Shown here: in pieces, positions 54,913-63,694 of the stretch
How the letters are laid out: the number at the start of each line of letters is the position of its first letter
How positions within the stretch are numbered: the first letter of the stretch is position 1
Source of the DNA: Microbacterium hydrocarbonoxydans
GTDB taxonomy: Bacteria > Actinomycetota > Actinomycetes > Actinomycetales > Microbacteriaceae
Assembly: GCF_904831005.1 (NCBI RefSeq)
Contig: NZ_LR882982.1
Location: forward strand, 2,294,001-2,358,000
Direction of reading: 5' to 3'
DNA length: 64,000 nucleotides
Position numbers and translations under genes: made by a program
Notes under the pieces: generated by a model
The model's database searches: none
Told to the model about the DNA's origin: nothing
The model's input: the letters and a program-made list of their open reading frames with translations, nothing else

Positions 54913-55220
54913 CAGTCGTGCCAGATCATGGCGTCGACTTCGGCCTTCGCCGCGTCGGTGCCCTCGTCGAAGACGCGCGCCGTCGTGCCCAACCTGTCCG
55001 CGAAGTCCTCGCAGTCGGTCACCCGGGCGGAGAGCCCGTCGGACCACGCCGCGCCGAAACCTGCCGCCGCCGCGACGACCCACTCGTGCCCGGCGTCACC
55101 TGGGGCCGAGACCTCGGTCGAACCCAGCTCGCCGACGATGCGACGCGCCTTCGACGCCATCGCCCGAAGCACGTCGGTGCCGACGTCGTAGGACGCGTCG
55201 CCCGTCGCCTGTGATGCCAT
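54912..55220 (-). CDS. small helical T7SS-associated protein (EspC/WXG-like)
   Basis: 102 residues, helical, with AAWSDGLSARVTDCEDFADRL in the middle (W followed by SDG rather than XG) and an FDEGTDAAKAE tail. This resembles EspC/WXG-type partners that sit upstream of secreted toxins and co-fold with their N-termini. First gene of the cassette. TAGCGT (55227-55232) lies 6 nt before ATG 55220 and no Shine-Dalgarno sequence is seen, so the operon message is probably leaderless. Confidence 0.72.
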   Translation of the reverse strand: MASQATGDASYDVGTDVLRAMASKARRIVGELGSTEVSAPGDAGHEWVVAAAAGFGAAWSDGLSARVTDCEDFADRLGTTARVFDEGTDAAKAEVDAMIWHD

Positions 55221-55260
55221 ACGCAGACGCTAGCAAGCGATACGTACTCATATGACTACA

Positions 55261-55290
55261 CCACGGAAGTATGCCGATACTCTTCCGTGG
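55261..55290. terminator. hairpin after the LLM monooxygenase operon
   Basis: Arms CCACGGAAG / CTTCCGTGG with inner TAT/ATA pairing and a small bulge, between the LLM gene stop (55316) and the cassette promoter (55220), both on the minus strand. Likely terminator of the sulfur-module transcript. Confidence 0.65.
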
Positions 55291-55315
55291 CCCTCACACG
55301 CGCTCGACAGTTCGG

Positions 55316-56446
55316 TCAGGCGACCTTCTCGGCATCCTCCGCGGCCCGTGCCTCGTCTCGGAGGCGGGCTCCCTCGCGGAGCGCCGGCACGAGCTCTGCA
55401 CCCCAGTCACGCACATCGCCCAACGGGTCGAATCCGCGGATGAGGAAGCGGGTCACGCCCAGGTCGTAGTACTTGAGCAGGGCCTCGGCCACCTGCTCAG
55501 GCGTGCCGACCGGAGCCGTCGAATTGCCCGCCGGGCCGGTCAGCCTCGTGATGCCGAGCCAGAGCCTCTCGTCGTGCACGTCGCCGCGGCGGGCCGCCTG
55601 CTGAAGGCGATCGGCGGAGACGGGCACGGGCTCCTGCCGCTCTGGTCGGGCGAAGGTCAGGGGGTTGCCCGAGGCGTTGCGGGCGATCACGGCCTCGGTC
55701 TCGGCATAGATACGGTCGGCCTTCTCCCAGGCCTCGGCTTCGGTCGCCGCGATGATCGGCCTGGTCGACAGGCTGAATTCGACCGTGCGCCCCTCGTGCG
55801 CCGCCGCGGCGCGGATCGTGCGGATGTTCTCGGCGACATCGGCCAGGGGCTCGCCGAACAGCATGTAGACGTCGGCCGCCCTGGCGCCCACCTGGACGGC
55901 GCCCTCCGACAGACCTCCGAAGAACACCGGAATGCCCTCGTCCGTCGCGGGCTTCACTGCCGAGAACGCACCCTCGACCCGATAGAAGTCACCGTGATAG
56001 TCGAACGGCTCGTCCGAGGTGAGTGTGCGACGCAGCACGTCGATGAACTCGCCGGTGCGGCGATACCGGTCGGACTTCTCGCTGAAGTCGCCGTCTCTGC
56101 GCTGATCGGCCTCACTGCCGCCGCTGATGTGGTGGATCGCGACGCGCCCCCCGCCCGTGAGGTGGTCGAGGGTGGCGAGCTTGCGCGCGACGATCGTCGG
56201 GGCGACGAACCCCGGCCGGTGGGCGATGAGCACCTTCAGTCGCTCGGTCGAGTGCAGCGCCGCGGCCGCGACCGCGAAACCGTCGGGTGAGCTGGCGCTG
56301 TAGCCGATCAGGACGCGGTCGAAGCCCGCCTCCTCGTGGGCGCGGGAGAACTCGCGCACGTAGCCCGCGTCGATGGGCGGACCGTCGACGCCCTTCGACT
56401 CGGATCCGGGGGTCGTGGCGATCATTCCGAGCAGTTCGATGGGCAT
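55316..56446 (-). CDS. LLM-class flavin-dependent monooxygenase (SsuD-like)
   Basis: 376 residues of the bacterial-luciferase-like fold. IHHISGGSEADQRRDGDFSE and VFFGGLSEGAVQVGARAADVYMLFGEP match the alkanesulfonate-monooxygenase group (SsuD and relatives), which use FMNH2 and O2 to cleave C-S bonds. The exact substrate is open: sulfonate, sulfone or thioether. Start ATG 56446 has AGGAG upstream and follows the DppF-like gene by 5 nt. Last gene of the minus-strand unit. Confidence 0.88.
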   Translation of the reverse strand: MPIELLGMIATTPGSESKGVDGPPIDAGYVREFSRAHEEAGFDRVLIGYSASSPDGFAVAAAALHSTERLKVLIAHRPGFVAPTIVARKLATLDHLTGGGRVAIHHISGGSEADQRRDGDFSEKSDRYRRTGEFIDVLRRTLTSDEPFDYHGDFYRVEGAFSAVKPATDEGIPVFFGGLSEGAVQVGARAADVYMLFGEPLADVAENIRTIRAAAAHEGRTVEFSLSTRPIIAATEAEAWEKADRIYAETEAVIARNASGNPLTFARPERQEPVPVSADRLQQAARRGDVHDERLWLGITRLTGPAGNSTAPVGTPEQVAEALLKYYDLGVTRFLIRGFDPLGDVRDWGAELVPALREGARLRDEARAAEDAEKVA

Positions 56447-56451
56447 GTGCG

Positions 56452-57264
56452 TCAGCTCCTGAGGGAGACGGGCGACGGGCGATTCGCCCGCGGCGTGTGG
56501 ATGAGGGGGACCGAGTCGATGAGCAGCCGGGTGTAGGGATGCTCTGGCTGAGAGATCACACGGCGCGTGGGGCCGTCTTCGACGATGCGCCCGCGGTCGA
56601 GCACGATCAGTCGATCGCTCATGGCGGCGAGCGAGCCGATTTCGTGCGAGATCACCAGCATGGCGAGGTCGGATCCGCGGGAGTCGCGCAGCGCGATGAG
56701 CGCCTGCACGACCCGATCGCGACTGGCCGCGTCGAGAGCGCTGACGGGTTCGTCGAGCAGCAGCAGTCGGGGCTCCACGACGAGGGCGCGCGCGATCGCG
56801 GCGCGCTGACGCTGTCCTCCCGAGAGCCCTGCCGGAAGCCGCGCGATGAGCTCCTCGTCGAGGCCGACCGCGGCGAGCGCCTCAGCGCGACGACGCGCGG
56901 CATCCGCGGCGGACACGCCGGCGATGCGGAGTCCCTCGACGATCGACTCCGCGACGCGGACGCCGGGGTCGAGTGAGCGCAGAGGGTCCTGGAAGACGTA
57001 CTGCACCGCCCCGCCGCGTCGCCATGCCCGCAACGCACCGCCGCGGAGACGCGTGACATCGCGACCGTCGACGAGAAGACGCGACCCCGGGGCGGCCTCG
57101 ACCGCACGGAGCACGGTCTTGGCGAGCGTGGTCTTCCCCGAGCCTGATTCGCCGACGATGCCCACGACCTCGCCGGGCCGCACCAGCAGCGACAGGCGAT
57201 CGAGCACGCGCACCCGGCCGTAGTCGACCGAGAGATTCTCGAGTTCGAGGATCGGAGCCGTCAT
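56452..57264 (-). CDS. Opp/Dpp-type ABC ATPase (DppF-like)
   Basis: 270 residues. [34 protein letters not shown] and LLLDEPVSALD are intact, with the oligopeptide-type tail QPEHPYTRLLIDSVP. It powers import together with the DppD-like subunit. Its start overlaps the upstream stop by 4 nt. Confidence 0.92.
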   Translation of the reverse strand: MTAPILELENLSVDYGRVRVLDRLSLLVRPGEVVGIVGESGSGKTTLAKTVLRAVEAAPGSRLLVDGRDVTRLRGGALRAWRRGGAVQYVFQDPLRSLDPGVRVAESIVEGLRIAGVSAADAARRRAEALAAVGLDEELIARLPAGLSGGQRQRAAIARALVVEPRLLLLDEPVSALDAASRDRVVQALIALRDSRGSDLAMLVISHEIGSLAAMSDRLIVLDRGRIVEDGPTRRVISQPEHPYTRLLIDSVPLIHTPRANRPSPVSLRS

Positions 57265-58172
57265 GCGAGGAACCTCTCGAGTCCGTATGCCGCGTGTGCG
57301 CTGAGCAACTCCCGCGTGTAGGGGTGCGCGGGAGCGCGGAGGACGCGCGAGGTCGCCCCCGCCTCGACCACCCGTCCGTCACGGAAGACCTGCACGCGTT
57401 CGCACACCTGTGCCACGACCGCGAGGTCGTGCGAGACCAGGATGAGCGCGAGATCACGTTCTCTGCGCAGGCGCGCGAGCAGCTCGAGCAGCTCGGCCTG
57501 CACCGTGACGTCGAGCGCCGTCGTCGCCTCGTCGGCGATCAGCACGGCGGGATCGGCGGCGAGCGCCATCGCGATGAGCACCCGCTGGAGCATCCCTCCC
57601 GACAGCTGCGCGACGCGCTGGCGCAGCACCAGGTCGACCCGACGGATGCCGAGGTCGTCGAGCAGCTCACGGGCCTGTTCCTTGGCCTGGCGCCGCGGAA
57701 GACCGGCTGTGACTCGCAGAGTCTCCTCGAGTTGGGCACCGACGGGGATCGCGGGGTTGAGGTACGACGCAGGGTCTTGGAAGACCGCGCCGATGTGCGT
57801 GCCGCGCACGCGACGCCAGGCGGGCTCGCCGGCGCTCGTGAGGTCGATCCCGTCGACGTGCACGGTTCCGCTCGTCACCTCGAGACCCACAGGAAGGATG
57901 CCGAGCAGAGCGCGGCAGGTGAGGGTCTTGCCGCTTCCGGACTCTCCCACGATGCCGAGCGCCTCTCCCGGGCGCACCGACACGGAGACGCCGCGGACGA
58001 GCTCGGTGCCGTCGGCGGCTGCGATCACGAGATCGCTGACCGCCGCCGTCGCGGGGCGCGCGAGCGATGCCTCGTCGAACGACGGTGGCAGCGGCCCGCC
58101 GTGCGTCACAGGCGCGACCGGCGCGGCGTCCACCCTCTCGCTCGTGTCGATGATCGACCGGGTGTCAGACAT
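57261..58172 (-). CDS. Opp/Dpp-type ABC ATPase (DppD-like)
   Basis: 303 residues. GESGSGKTLTCRALLGILP, LSGGMLQRVLIAMAL, LIADEATTALDV and the tail APAHPYTRELL define an oligopeptide-type ATPase. An unusual N-terminal 45-residue region (MSDTRSIIDTSERVDAAPVA) precedes the ABC domain. ATG 58172 overlaps the preceding permease stop by 8 nt; a longer start (58229) lacks a ribosome-binding site. Confidence 0.92.
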   Translation of the reverse strand: MSDTRSIIDTSERVDAAPVAPVTHGGPLPPSFDEASLARPATAAVSDLVIAAADGTELVRGVSVSVRPGEALGIVGESGSGKTLTCRALLGILPVGLEVTSGTVHVDGIDLTSAGEPAWRRVRGTHIGAVFQDPASYLNPAIPVGAQLEETLRVTAGLPRRQAKEQARELLDDLGIRRVDLVLRQRVAQLSGGMLQRVLIAMALAADPAVLIADEATTALDVTVQAELLELLARLRRERDLALILVSHDLAVVAQVCERVQVFRDGRVVEAGATSRVLRAPAHPYTRELLSAHAAYGLERFLA

Positions 58173-59034
58173 GGGCCACCGCCTTCCGTGCGGTCGGGGC
58201 GTCCGCACCGAGCACATCGCGTGCGGCATCCGCGACCAGGTTGAGAGCGCCGACCGTGACGATGATCGCGAGCGCGGGGGCGAGTGGACCCCACGGGCGC
58301 TGGCCGAGATAACCGAGATCGCTCGACAGCATCCCGCCCCACGTCGGCGCCGGCGGCTGCACCCCGATTCCGAGGAAGGTGAGCGAGGCGACGGCCAGAA
58401 GCGCCCCGCCGAGCGCTGAGACCGACGCGACCACGAGGTTGGGGGCGACCTGACGCCACACGTGGCGCCGCAGGATCCACCAGGCCGAGGCGCCGAGATA
58501 GCCGGCGGCGTCGATGTACTGCGAATCGCGCACCCTCAGGGTCGCGGCTCGGGCGATGCGGAAGAATCCGGGAGCGACCAGGATGCCGATCGCGAGAGTG
58601 GCCTGCACGAGACCGTTGCCCAGCAGAGCCGCGAACACGATCGCGAACAGGATGAAGGGCAGCGCGAGGAGCGCGTCGACGATCCGCAGCGAGAACCACT
58701 CGGCGAACCTCGGCACGAAAGCGCTGATCGCTCCGGGCACTGCGCCGAGCACGAGACCGATGAACGCGGCGGCGACGGCGCTGATGAGCGAGGCCGGCGC
58801 CCCGGCGAACAGCCGCGACAGCACGTCTCTGCCGAGGTAGTCGGTGCCCAGGAGGTGCGCGAGACTCGGCTCCTGCAGCGCGGCCGACGCATCCTGAGCG
58901 AGCGGATCCTGGGGAGCGAGGGCGGGTCCTGCGACCGCGAGCAGGGCCACGCCGACCAGCACGAGCAGCGCGAGCCTGACGCTCCACCCGGCGCGCCAGA
59001 GACGCGCGGGGGCCGACGATGCGAAGACGCTCAT
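58165..59034 (-). CDS. Opp/Dpp-type ABC permease (DppC-like)
   Basis: 289 residues, about six membrane segments. GTDYLGRDVLSRLFAGAPASL and DAAGYLGASAWWILRRHVWRQ (the EAA loop) are typical of DppC. Start ATG 59034 overlaps the DppB-like stop by 4 nt. Confidence 0.92.
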   Translation of the reverse strand: MSVFASSAPARLWRAGWSVRLALLVLVGVALLAVAGPALAPQDPLAQDASAALQEPSLAHLLGTDYLGRDVLSRLFAGAPASLISAVAAAFIGLVLGAVPGAISAFVPRFAEWFSLRIVDALLALPFILFAIVFAALLGNGLVQATLAIGILVAPGFFRIARAATLRVRDSQYIDAAGYLGASAWWILRRHVWRQVAPNLVVASVSALGGALLAVASLTFLGIGVQPPAPTWGGMLSSDLGYLGQRPWGPLAPALAIIVTVGALNLVADAARDVLGADAPTARKAVAHV

Positions 59035-60059
59035 GCGGCGCTCCTCTCTGTGCCGCCGGTGCGGGAGATGACGAGGTTGAGCACGGCTCCGACGATCACG
59101 ATCATCGCGATCGTCACCAGCAGCACGCCCTGCACCACGGGTACGTCTCCCTGCAGGGCGGCGCGGTTGGCGAGCTGTCCGAGTCCCGGCATCCCGAAGA
59201 TCACCTCGGTGATCACCGCTCCTCCGACCAGACGCGGCGCGTGCACTCCGAGAGTCGACAGAGCGGGGCCGGAGGCGATGGGCAGCGCATGGCGGAACAC
59301 GATGCGCGCGGGGCCCAACCCGTGCACCCGCGCACCGATGATGAAGTTCTCCCCCAGTGTGCCGACGAGCGAGGTGCGCAGCTGCCTGGCGATGTCGGCG
59401 CCCGCGTCGAGGCTGAGCGCGACCGACGGGAGCACGAGGCACAAAAGCCAGGCGCTGATGCTCTTCTCCGGCGGGGTGTATCCCGCGACCGGGAAGATCG
59501 GGATCGCGTAGGAGAAGAGCAGGATGAGCGCGATCGCTGCGACGAACGCGGGCACCGTGGCGGCGATCGTGCTGAGGCCGGTCACCACCCTGTCGACAGC
59601 CCCTCCCCTGTTGACGGCGGCGAGCACACCGCCCGAGAACCCGAAGACCAGGGCGAACAGCGTCGCCCCGGCGGCGATCGACAGACTCACCGGGAAGGCC
59701 TGGGCGATGCTGTCGGCGACCGGGATCGTCGTGAACCACGACGTGCCGAGATCGCCCGTGACGGCACCGGAGATCCAGTCGAGGTAGCGCACGAGGAACG
59801 GACGGTCGAGACCGAACTGATGGTTCAGCCGGTCGATGTCGTCCTGCGTCGCGACCTCGCCGAGGGCGACCGCGGCGGGGTTCGACCCGCTCGCCGCCCC
59901 GAGGGCGAATGTCACGAACGTGGCGAGGACGAAGACCGTGGCCGCCGTGGTCAGGGTCGCCAGGATCCCGCGCAGCGCGGGCCACGCGCTGCGCCTGGCG
60001 TCTGCGCCCTCGAGCTCGGGCGCGGGCGCGGAGCGCGCCTCGGCGGTCACGGTCGACAT
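59031..60059 (-). CDS. Opp/Dpp-type ABC permease (DppB-like)
   Basis: 342 residues. An N-terminal cytosolic stretch of about 25 residues is followed by a first helix (ILATLTTAATVFVLATFVTF), then NHQFGLDRPFLVRYLDWISGAVTGDLGTSW and LVGTLGENFIIGARVHGLGP (EAA loop). Start ATG 60059 is 5 nt after the binding-protein stop. Confidence 0.92.
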   Translation of the reverse strand: MSTVTAEARSAPAPELEGADARRSAWPALRGILATLTTAATVFVLATFVTFALGAASGSNPAAVALGEVATQDDIDRLNHQFGLDRPFLVRYLDWISGAVTGDLGTSWFTTIPVADSIAQAFPVSLSIAAGATLFALVFGFSGGVLAAVNRGGAVDRVVTGLSTIAATVPAFVAAIALILLFSYAIPIFPVAGYTPPEKSISAWLLCLVLPSVALSLDAGADIARQLRTSLVGTLGENFIIGARVHGLGPARIVFRHALPIASGPALSTLGVHAPRLVGGAVITEVIFGMPGLGQLANRAALQGDVPVVQGVLLVTIAMIVIVGAVLNLVISRTGGTERSAA

Positions 60060-60064
60060 CGGAC

Positions 60065-61585
60065 TCAGCCCTCGACCTTGACGTCTTCCCAGCGCTGCAC
60101 ATCGAGCCAGTGCTGGATGCCGGTGACCTTCTCGGGGTGTACGAGGATCCGCGGCCAGCTGAAGAGGAACGTGTTCGGCTGCAGCTCCACACCGATCTCG
60201 ACCGCATCCTGGATCTTCTCGGCGTAGTCCTCGGCGTCCGTGGGGGTGGCGCGTGCCGCGTCGATCGCCTGGGTGAGCTCGGGCGGCGTCTGACGGCCCA
60301 GGTTCATGAGCCCCTCGGCACCGTAGAGCACTTCGAGTCCCTGCAGCGGCGACTGTCGGCCCGAATAGCTGTCGAGCACGAACGGCAGCGTGCGCTGCAC
60401 GTAGTTCTGGGCGACCGCCGCGGCGGGCAGCACGTTCAGAGTCACGTCGATGCCGGCTTCGGCCCACTGCGCCTGCAGCACCTCGGCGAGCGCCGTGTCG
60501 TCCTCGGTCAGCGAGAGCGTGATCTCGAGCCCGTCCGGATGACCGGCATCGGCGAGGAGCTGCTTCGCGGCGTCCACGTCGTGGGGGTACAGATCGTCGA
60601 GCTCGGGGCTGTGGGCGACGTATCCCTCGGGGAACGGCTGCCAGTTGGGCGTGCCCTGTCCGAAGTACGCGGCGTCGATCAGCGCCTCGCGGTCGGTGGC
60701 ATGGCTGATCGCCTGGAGCACGCGCTGGTCGTCGAAGGGGGCGACGGTGCTGTTGACGTCGAGCGCCCGCACCGTGAGGGCTCTGATCGTCTCGACCTCG
60801 AGACCCGCGGTCTCGGCGCCCTCGACCTGCGCCGGCGGAACCTGCGCGACGTCCCACTGCCCCGAACTCACCCCGGCGACGACCGTGGCGGGATCCGTGA
60901 CGGGCACGATCGAGAAGTCGTCGATGAAGATGTGGTCGGCGTTCCAGTAGTCCTCGTTCTTCTCGAGGTCGGCGTGCGCGTTGGGCACGTACTCCGTGAG
61001 AGCGAACGGACCCGATCCCTCGGGCTGGGTGGCGAGTGTCGTGACGTCGTCGAACGCGGCCGGGTTCACGATGAAGCCCGTCTTGCCCGCGAACAGGTAC
61101 GGCACCTGGTAGTCGGCCTGATCGAGGTGCACGGTGACGGTGCGCTCGTCGGCGACGTCGATGCCGACGACGATCCGCAGCTGGCCGGCGAGCGTGGAGT
61201 TCTCCTGATCGCGACCGCGTTCGATGCTCTGCTTCACCGCCTCCGCCGTGACGGGCGTGCCGTCGGTGAACTCGGCGTCCTCGCGCAGGTGGAACGTGAT
61301 CGACGTGCCCTCGGCGTTGTACTCCCAGCTCTCGGCGAGCCCGGGAACGACCTCGCCCTCGGTGTCGAGCTGCGTGAGCCCGTCGTACACGAGTGCGAGC
61401 GCGTGCGTGTCCCATCCGGCGGTCGACGTCACCGGGTCCCAGCTGGTGGGCAGGGCCCATCCCCAGGTCAACGAGGTCGCGCCTGCGGACTCGGACGGGG
61501 CGGCGGTCGCGCCGGCGCATCCGGCGAGTGCGAGAGTCGCGGCCGTCGCGGCAGCGAAGAGGGGAAGGCGGGATCGGGGGGTCAT
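60065..61585 (-). CDS. family-5 extracellular substrate-binding lipoprotein
   Basis: 506 residues with a lipoprotein signal (ATAATLALAGC). SBP_bac_5 blocks: YDGLTQLDTEGEVVPGLAESWEYN, ITFHLREDAEFTDGTPVTAEAVKQSI and QAISHATDREALIDAAYFGQG. Its promoter is well defined (see 61592-61620) and ends 6 nt before ATG 61585, so the operon starts with a leaderless message. Linked with an SsuD-like enzyme, the ligand may be a sulfur-containing peptide-like or thioether compound. Confidence 0.92.
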   Translation of the reverse strand: MTPRSRLPLFAAATAATLALAGCAGATAAPSESAGATSLTWGWALPTSWDPVTSTAGWDTHALALVYDGLTQLDTEGEVVPGLAESWEYNAEGTSITFHLREDAEFTDGTPVTAEAVKQSIERGRDQENSTLAGQLRIVVGIDVADERTVTVHLDQADYQVPYLFAGKTGFIVNPAAFDDVTTLATQPEGSGPFALTEYVPNAHADLEKNEDYWNADHIFIDDFSIVPVTDPATVVAGVSSGQWDVAQVPPAQVEGAETAGLEVETIRALTVRALDVNSTVAPFDDQRVLQAISHATDREALIDAAYFGQGTPNWQPFPEGYVAHSPELDDLYPHDVDAAKQLLADAGHPDGLEITLSLTEDDTALAEVLQAQWAEAGIDVTLNVLPAAAVAQNYVQRTLPFVLDSYSGRQSPLQGLEVLYGAEGLMNLGRQTPPELTQAIDAARATPTDAEDYAEKIQDAVEIGVELQPNTFLFSWPRILVHPEKVTGIQHWLDVQRWEDVKVEG

Positions 61586-61591
61586 GCAGCG

Positions 61592-61620
61592 AAAGTATGA
61601 GGCGCCGACACTGGTCACAA
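61592..61620 (-). promoter_or_regulatory. promoter of the sulfur-module importer operon
   Basis: Minus strand: TTGTGA (61615-61620), 17-nt spacer, TACTTT (61592-61597), then 6 nt to ATG 61585. The best-spaced leaderless promoter in the window. Confidence 0.7.
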
Positions 61621-61654
61621 TCTCTGCGAAGCGAAGGGTCACGCAGCGCAACAC

Positions 61655-61668
61655 TGCGAAATATCGCA
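61655..61668. promoter_or_regulatory. palindrome in the divergent sulfur-module gap
   Basis: TGCGA-AATA-TCGCA, perfect 5-bp arms, about midway between the divergent starts (61585 and 61703). It could bind the regulator of both units; none is encoded nearby. Confidence 0.4.
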
Positions 61669-61702
61669 CGAGCGGTACGGCGGCGACAACAGGATGGAAC
61701 GC

Positions 61703-62392
61703 ATGACCACGACCTCCTCCCCTGCAGTCTGGGCACCGCCCGCCCGCGTCCGCGGCACTCTCGCGGTCGTCGCCGGCCGCGGCGAGCGCGCGGGCGTGTA
61801 CGAGCGATTCGGCCGTCGGCTGAGTTCCGACGGCTACACCGTCGCCGTCTTCGAGGGCGACGCCGAGACAGCGGCCGCCTGGCTCTCCGAGTCCTCCGAC
61901 ACTCCCCGCGTGCTCGTCGGGTCGGATGCCGGAGCATCCGCGGTGCTGCGGCTCGCGGCGCAGGGAACCGCCGTCGACGCCGTGGTCGTCGCCGGGACGC
62001 TGGTGGATGCCGAGCTCGAGCTGCCCACTCCTGAAGAGCGCACCGCGTGCCCGCTGCACCTCGGCGTGCTGACCGCCGAGACCTCGACCGACGATCTGGC
62101 CACGGCCGAACCGCTGCCCGCCCCCGCCGATCTCGCGGCGATCGAGGTTCCCGTGCTCGCCGTCCACGGCGGCGCCGACACCGTCTCGCCGCTCGCCGAC
62201 GTGCTCGACGCGCTCCGCGCCGTTCCCGACCTCGAGATCGTCGAGACCGTCGACGGACTCCACGATGCGCTCAACGATCAGTCGCACCGCAGCGTCGCGG
62301 CCTCGCTCGTGCAGTGGCTCGAACGGCTGCGCGGCGGCGATGTGCATGCCGCTATCGTCCGTGTGCGCGAATCCCTGCGGGCGACCTCGTGA
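61703..62392 (+). CDS. alpha/beta-hydrolase-fold protein
   Basis: 229 residues (232 if ATG 61694 is used). The nucleophile elbow reads VLVGSDAGASAVLRL, i.e. G-S-D75-A-G, with Asp where most hydrolases have Ser. A plausible acid lies in HGGADTVSPL and a His in DGLHDALND. No signal peptide. Asp nucleophiles occur in dehalogenases and epoxide hydrolases, so the reaction may differ from a plain esterase. First gene of the plus-strand unit; its stop overlaps the MetY-like start by 4 nt. Confidence 0.78.
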   Translation: MTTTSSPAVWAPPARVRGTLAVVAGRGERAGVYERFGRRLSSDGYTVAVFEGDAETAAAWLSESSDTPRVLVGSDAGASAVLRLAAQGTAVDAVVVAGTLVDAELELPTPEERTACPLHLGVLTAETSTDDLATAEPLPAPADLAAIEVPVLAVHGGADTVSPLADVLDALRAVPDLEIVETVDGLHDALNDQSHRSVAASLVQWLERLRGGDVHAAIVRVRESLRATS

Positions 62393-63681
62393 CAGAGTTC
62401 TCGACGCGGCAGATCCAGGCGGGCTACGTGCCGGGGACCCCGCAGAACAGCGCCGTCCCTCCGATCTATCAGACCGCCGCATACGAGTTCGCCTCGCTCG
62501 CCGACGCGGCCGACCTGTTCGCGCTGCGCACCGCCGGCAACCTCTACAGCCGCAACGCGAGTCCGACCCAGCAGGTGCTCGAGGAGCGTGTGGCCGCGCT
62601 CGAGGGCGGGGTGTCGGCGGTGGCCGTCGCGTCGGGTCAGGCGGCTGTCGCGGTCACCCTGCTCGCGCTCGTCGGGCGAAGGGGGCACATCGTCGCCGCG
62701 ACCCAGCTCTACGGGGGCACTGTCGATCTGCTGCAGGAGACCTTCGACGACTTCGGCATCCCCGTCACCTTTGTCGACCAGGACGATCCGCGGGCCTGGC
62801 GAGCGGCCATCCGCCCCGAGACCCGTGTGCTGTTCGCCGAGTCCGTCGCGAATCCGATCGCTCAGGTCCTCGACATCCGCACAGTGGCCGACATCGCGCA
62901 CGAGGCCGGAGTCCCGCTCGTGATCGACAACACCGTGGGCACCCCGTACCTGGTGCGTCCCGGCGAGCACGGCGCCGACTTCGTGGTGCACTCGGCCACC
63001 AAGTTCCTGAGCGGCCACGGCACGTCTCTCGGCGGGGTCGTGGTCGATCAGGGGACCTTCGACTTCGGTCGCGAACCGGCGCGCTGGCCGCACTTCACCG
63101 AGCCGTACGCCCGTGTCGGCGACTTCACCCTGTGGGAGCGCTTCGGCAGCGGGCAGGCGTTCGCGGCCCTCGTGAAGTCGAAGTACGTGCACGATCTCGG
63201 CCCTTCGCTGTCTCCTTTCAACGCGTGGCAGATCCTGCAGGGGATCGAGACGCTCGATCTGCGCGTGTCGCGCCAGAGCGCCACGGCGCTGCAGCTCGCG
63301 AGGCATCTGGATCAGCATCCGGCCGTCGCAGTGGTGCACCATCCCGGACTCGAGGGCAACGCGTGGCATCCTGTCGCCCGGCGCTACCTGCCCCGCGGCG
63401 GCCCCTCGGTGTTCTCGTTCGACCTGGCGGTGCCGCTCGATGCCGAGACCCAGGGCAGCGTCGCGCGTGTGATCGACTCCCTGCGGGTGATCCGCCTGGT
63501 GGCCAACATCGGCGACGCGCGCAGCCTCGTGAACCACCCCGCTTCGATGACGCACTCCCACCTCACGGCCGAGCAGCGGGCCGCAGCCGGCATCTCACTC
63601 ACGACCATCCGGCTCTCGGCGGGACTCGAGGACCCCGCCGACCTCATCGCCGACCTCGACAGCGCGCTGTCCCGCGTCTGA
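62389..63681 (+). CDS. O-acetylhomoserine/O-succinylhomoserine sulfhydrylase (MetY-like)
   Basis: 430 residues, PLP enzyme of the Cys/Met-metabolism family. PLP lysine is K205 in [38 protein letters not shown] and the C-terminal [22 protein letters not shown] are characteristic of MetY. It joins sulfide or methanethiol to an activated homoserine. Start GTG 62389 overlaps the hydrolase stop (GTGA). In this setting it would fix the sulfide released by the LLM monooxygenases, or act on a related thiol. Confidence 0.92.
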   Translation: MTEFSTRQIQAGYVPGTPQNSAVPPIYQTAAYEFASLADAADLFALRTAGNLYSRNASPTQQVLEERVAALEGGVSAVAVASGQAAVAVTLLALVGRRGHIVAATQLYGGTVDLLQETFDDFGIPVTFVDQDDPRAWRAAIRPETRVLFAESVANPIAQVLDIRTVADIAHEAGVPLVIDNTVGTPYLVRPGEHGADFVVHSATKFLSGHGTSLGGVVVDQGTFDFGREPARWPHFTEPYARVGDFTLWERFGSGQAFAALVKSKYVHDLGPSLSPFNAWQILQGIETLDLRVSRQSATALQLARHLDQHPAVAVVHHPGLEGNAWHPVARRYLPRGGPSVFSFDLAVPLDAETQGSVARVIDSLRVIRLVANIGDARSLVNHPASMTHSHLTAEQRAAAGISLTTIRLSAGLEDPADLIADLDSALSRV

Positions 63682-63694
63682 AGCAAGGAGCATC

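Noticed and set aside
52863..55220. A complete type VII secretion locus.
   Set aside because: No FtsK-type ATPase, EccB/D/E or mycosin genes are in the window; only substrates or partners are present.
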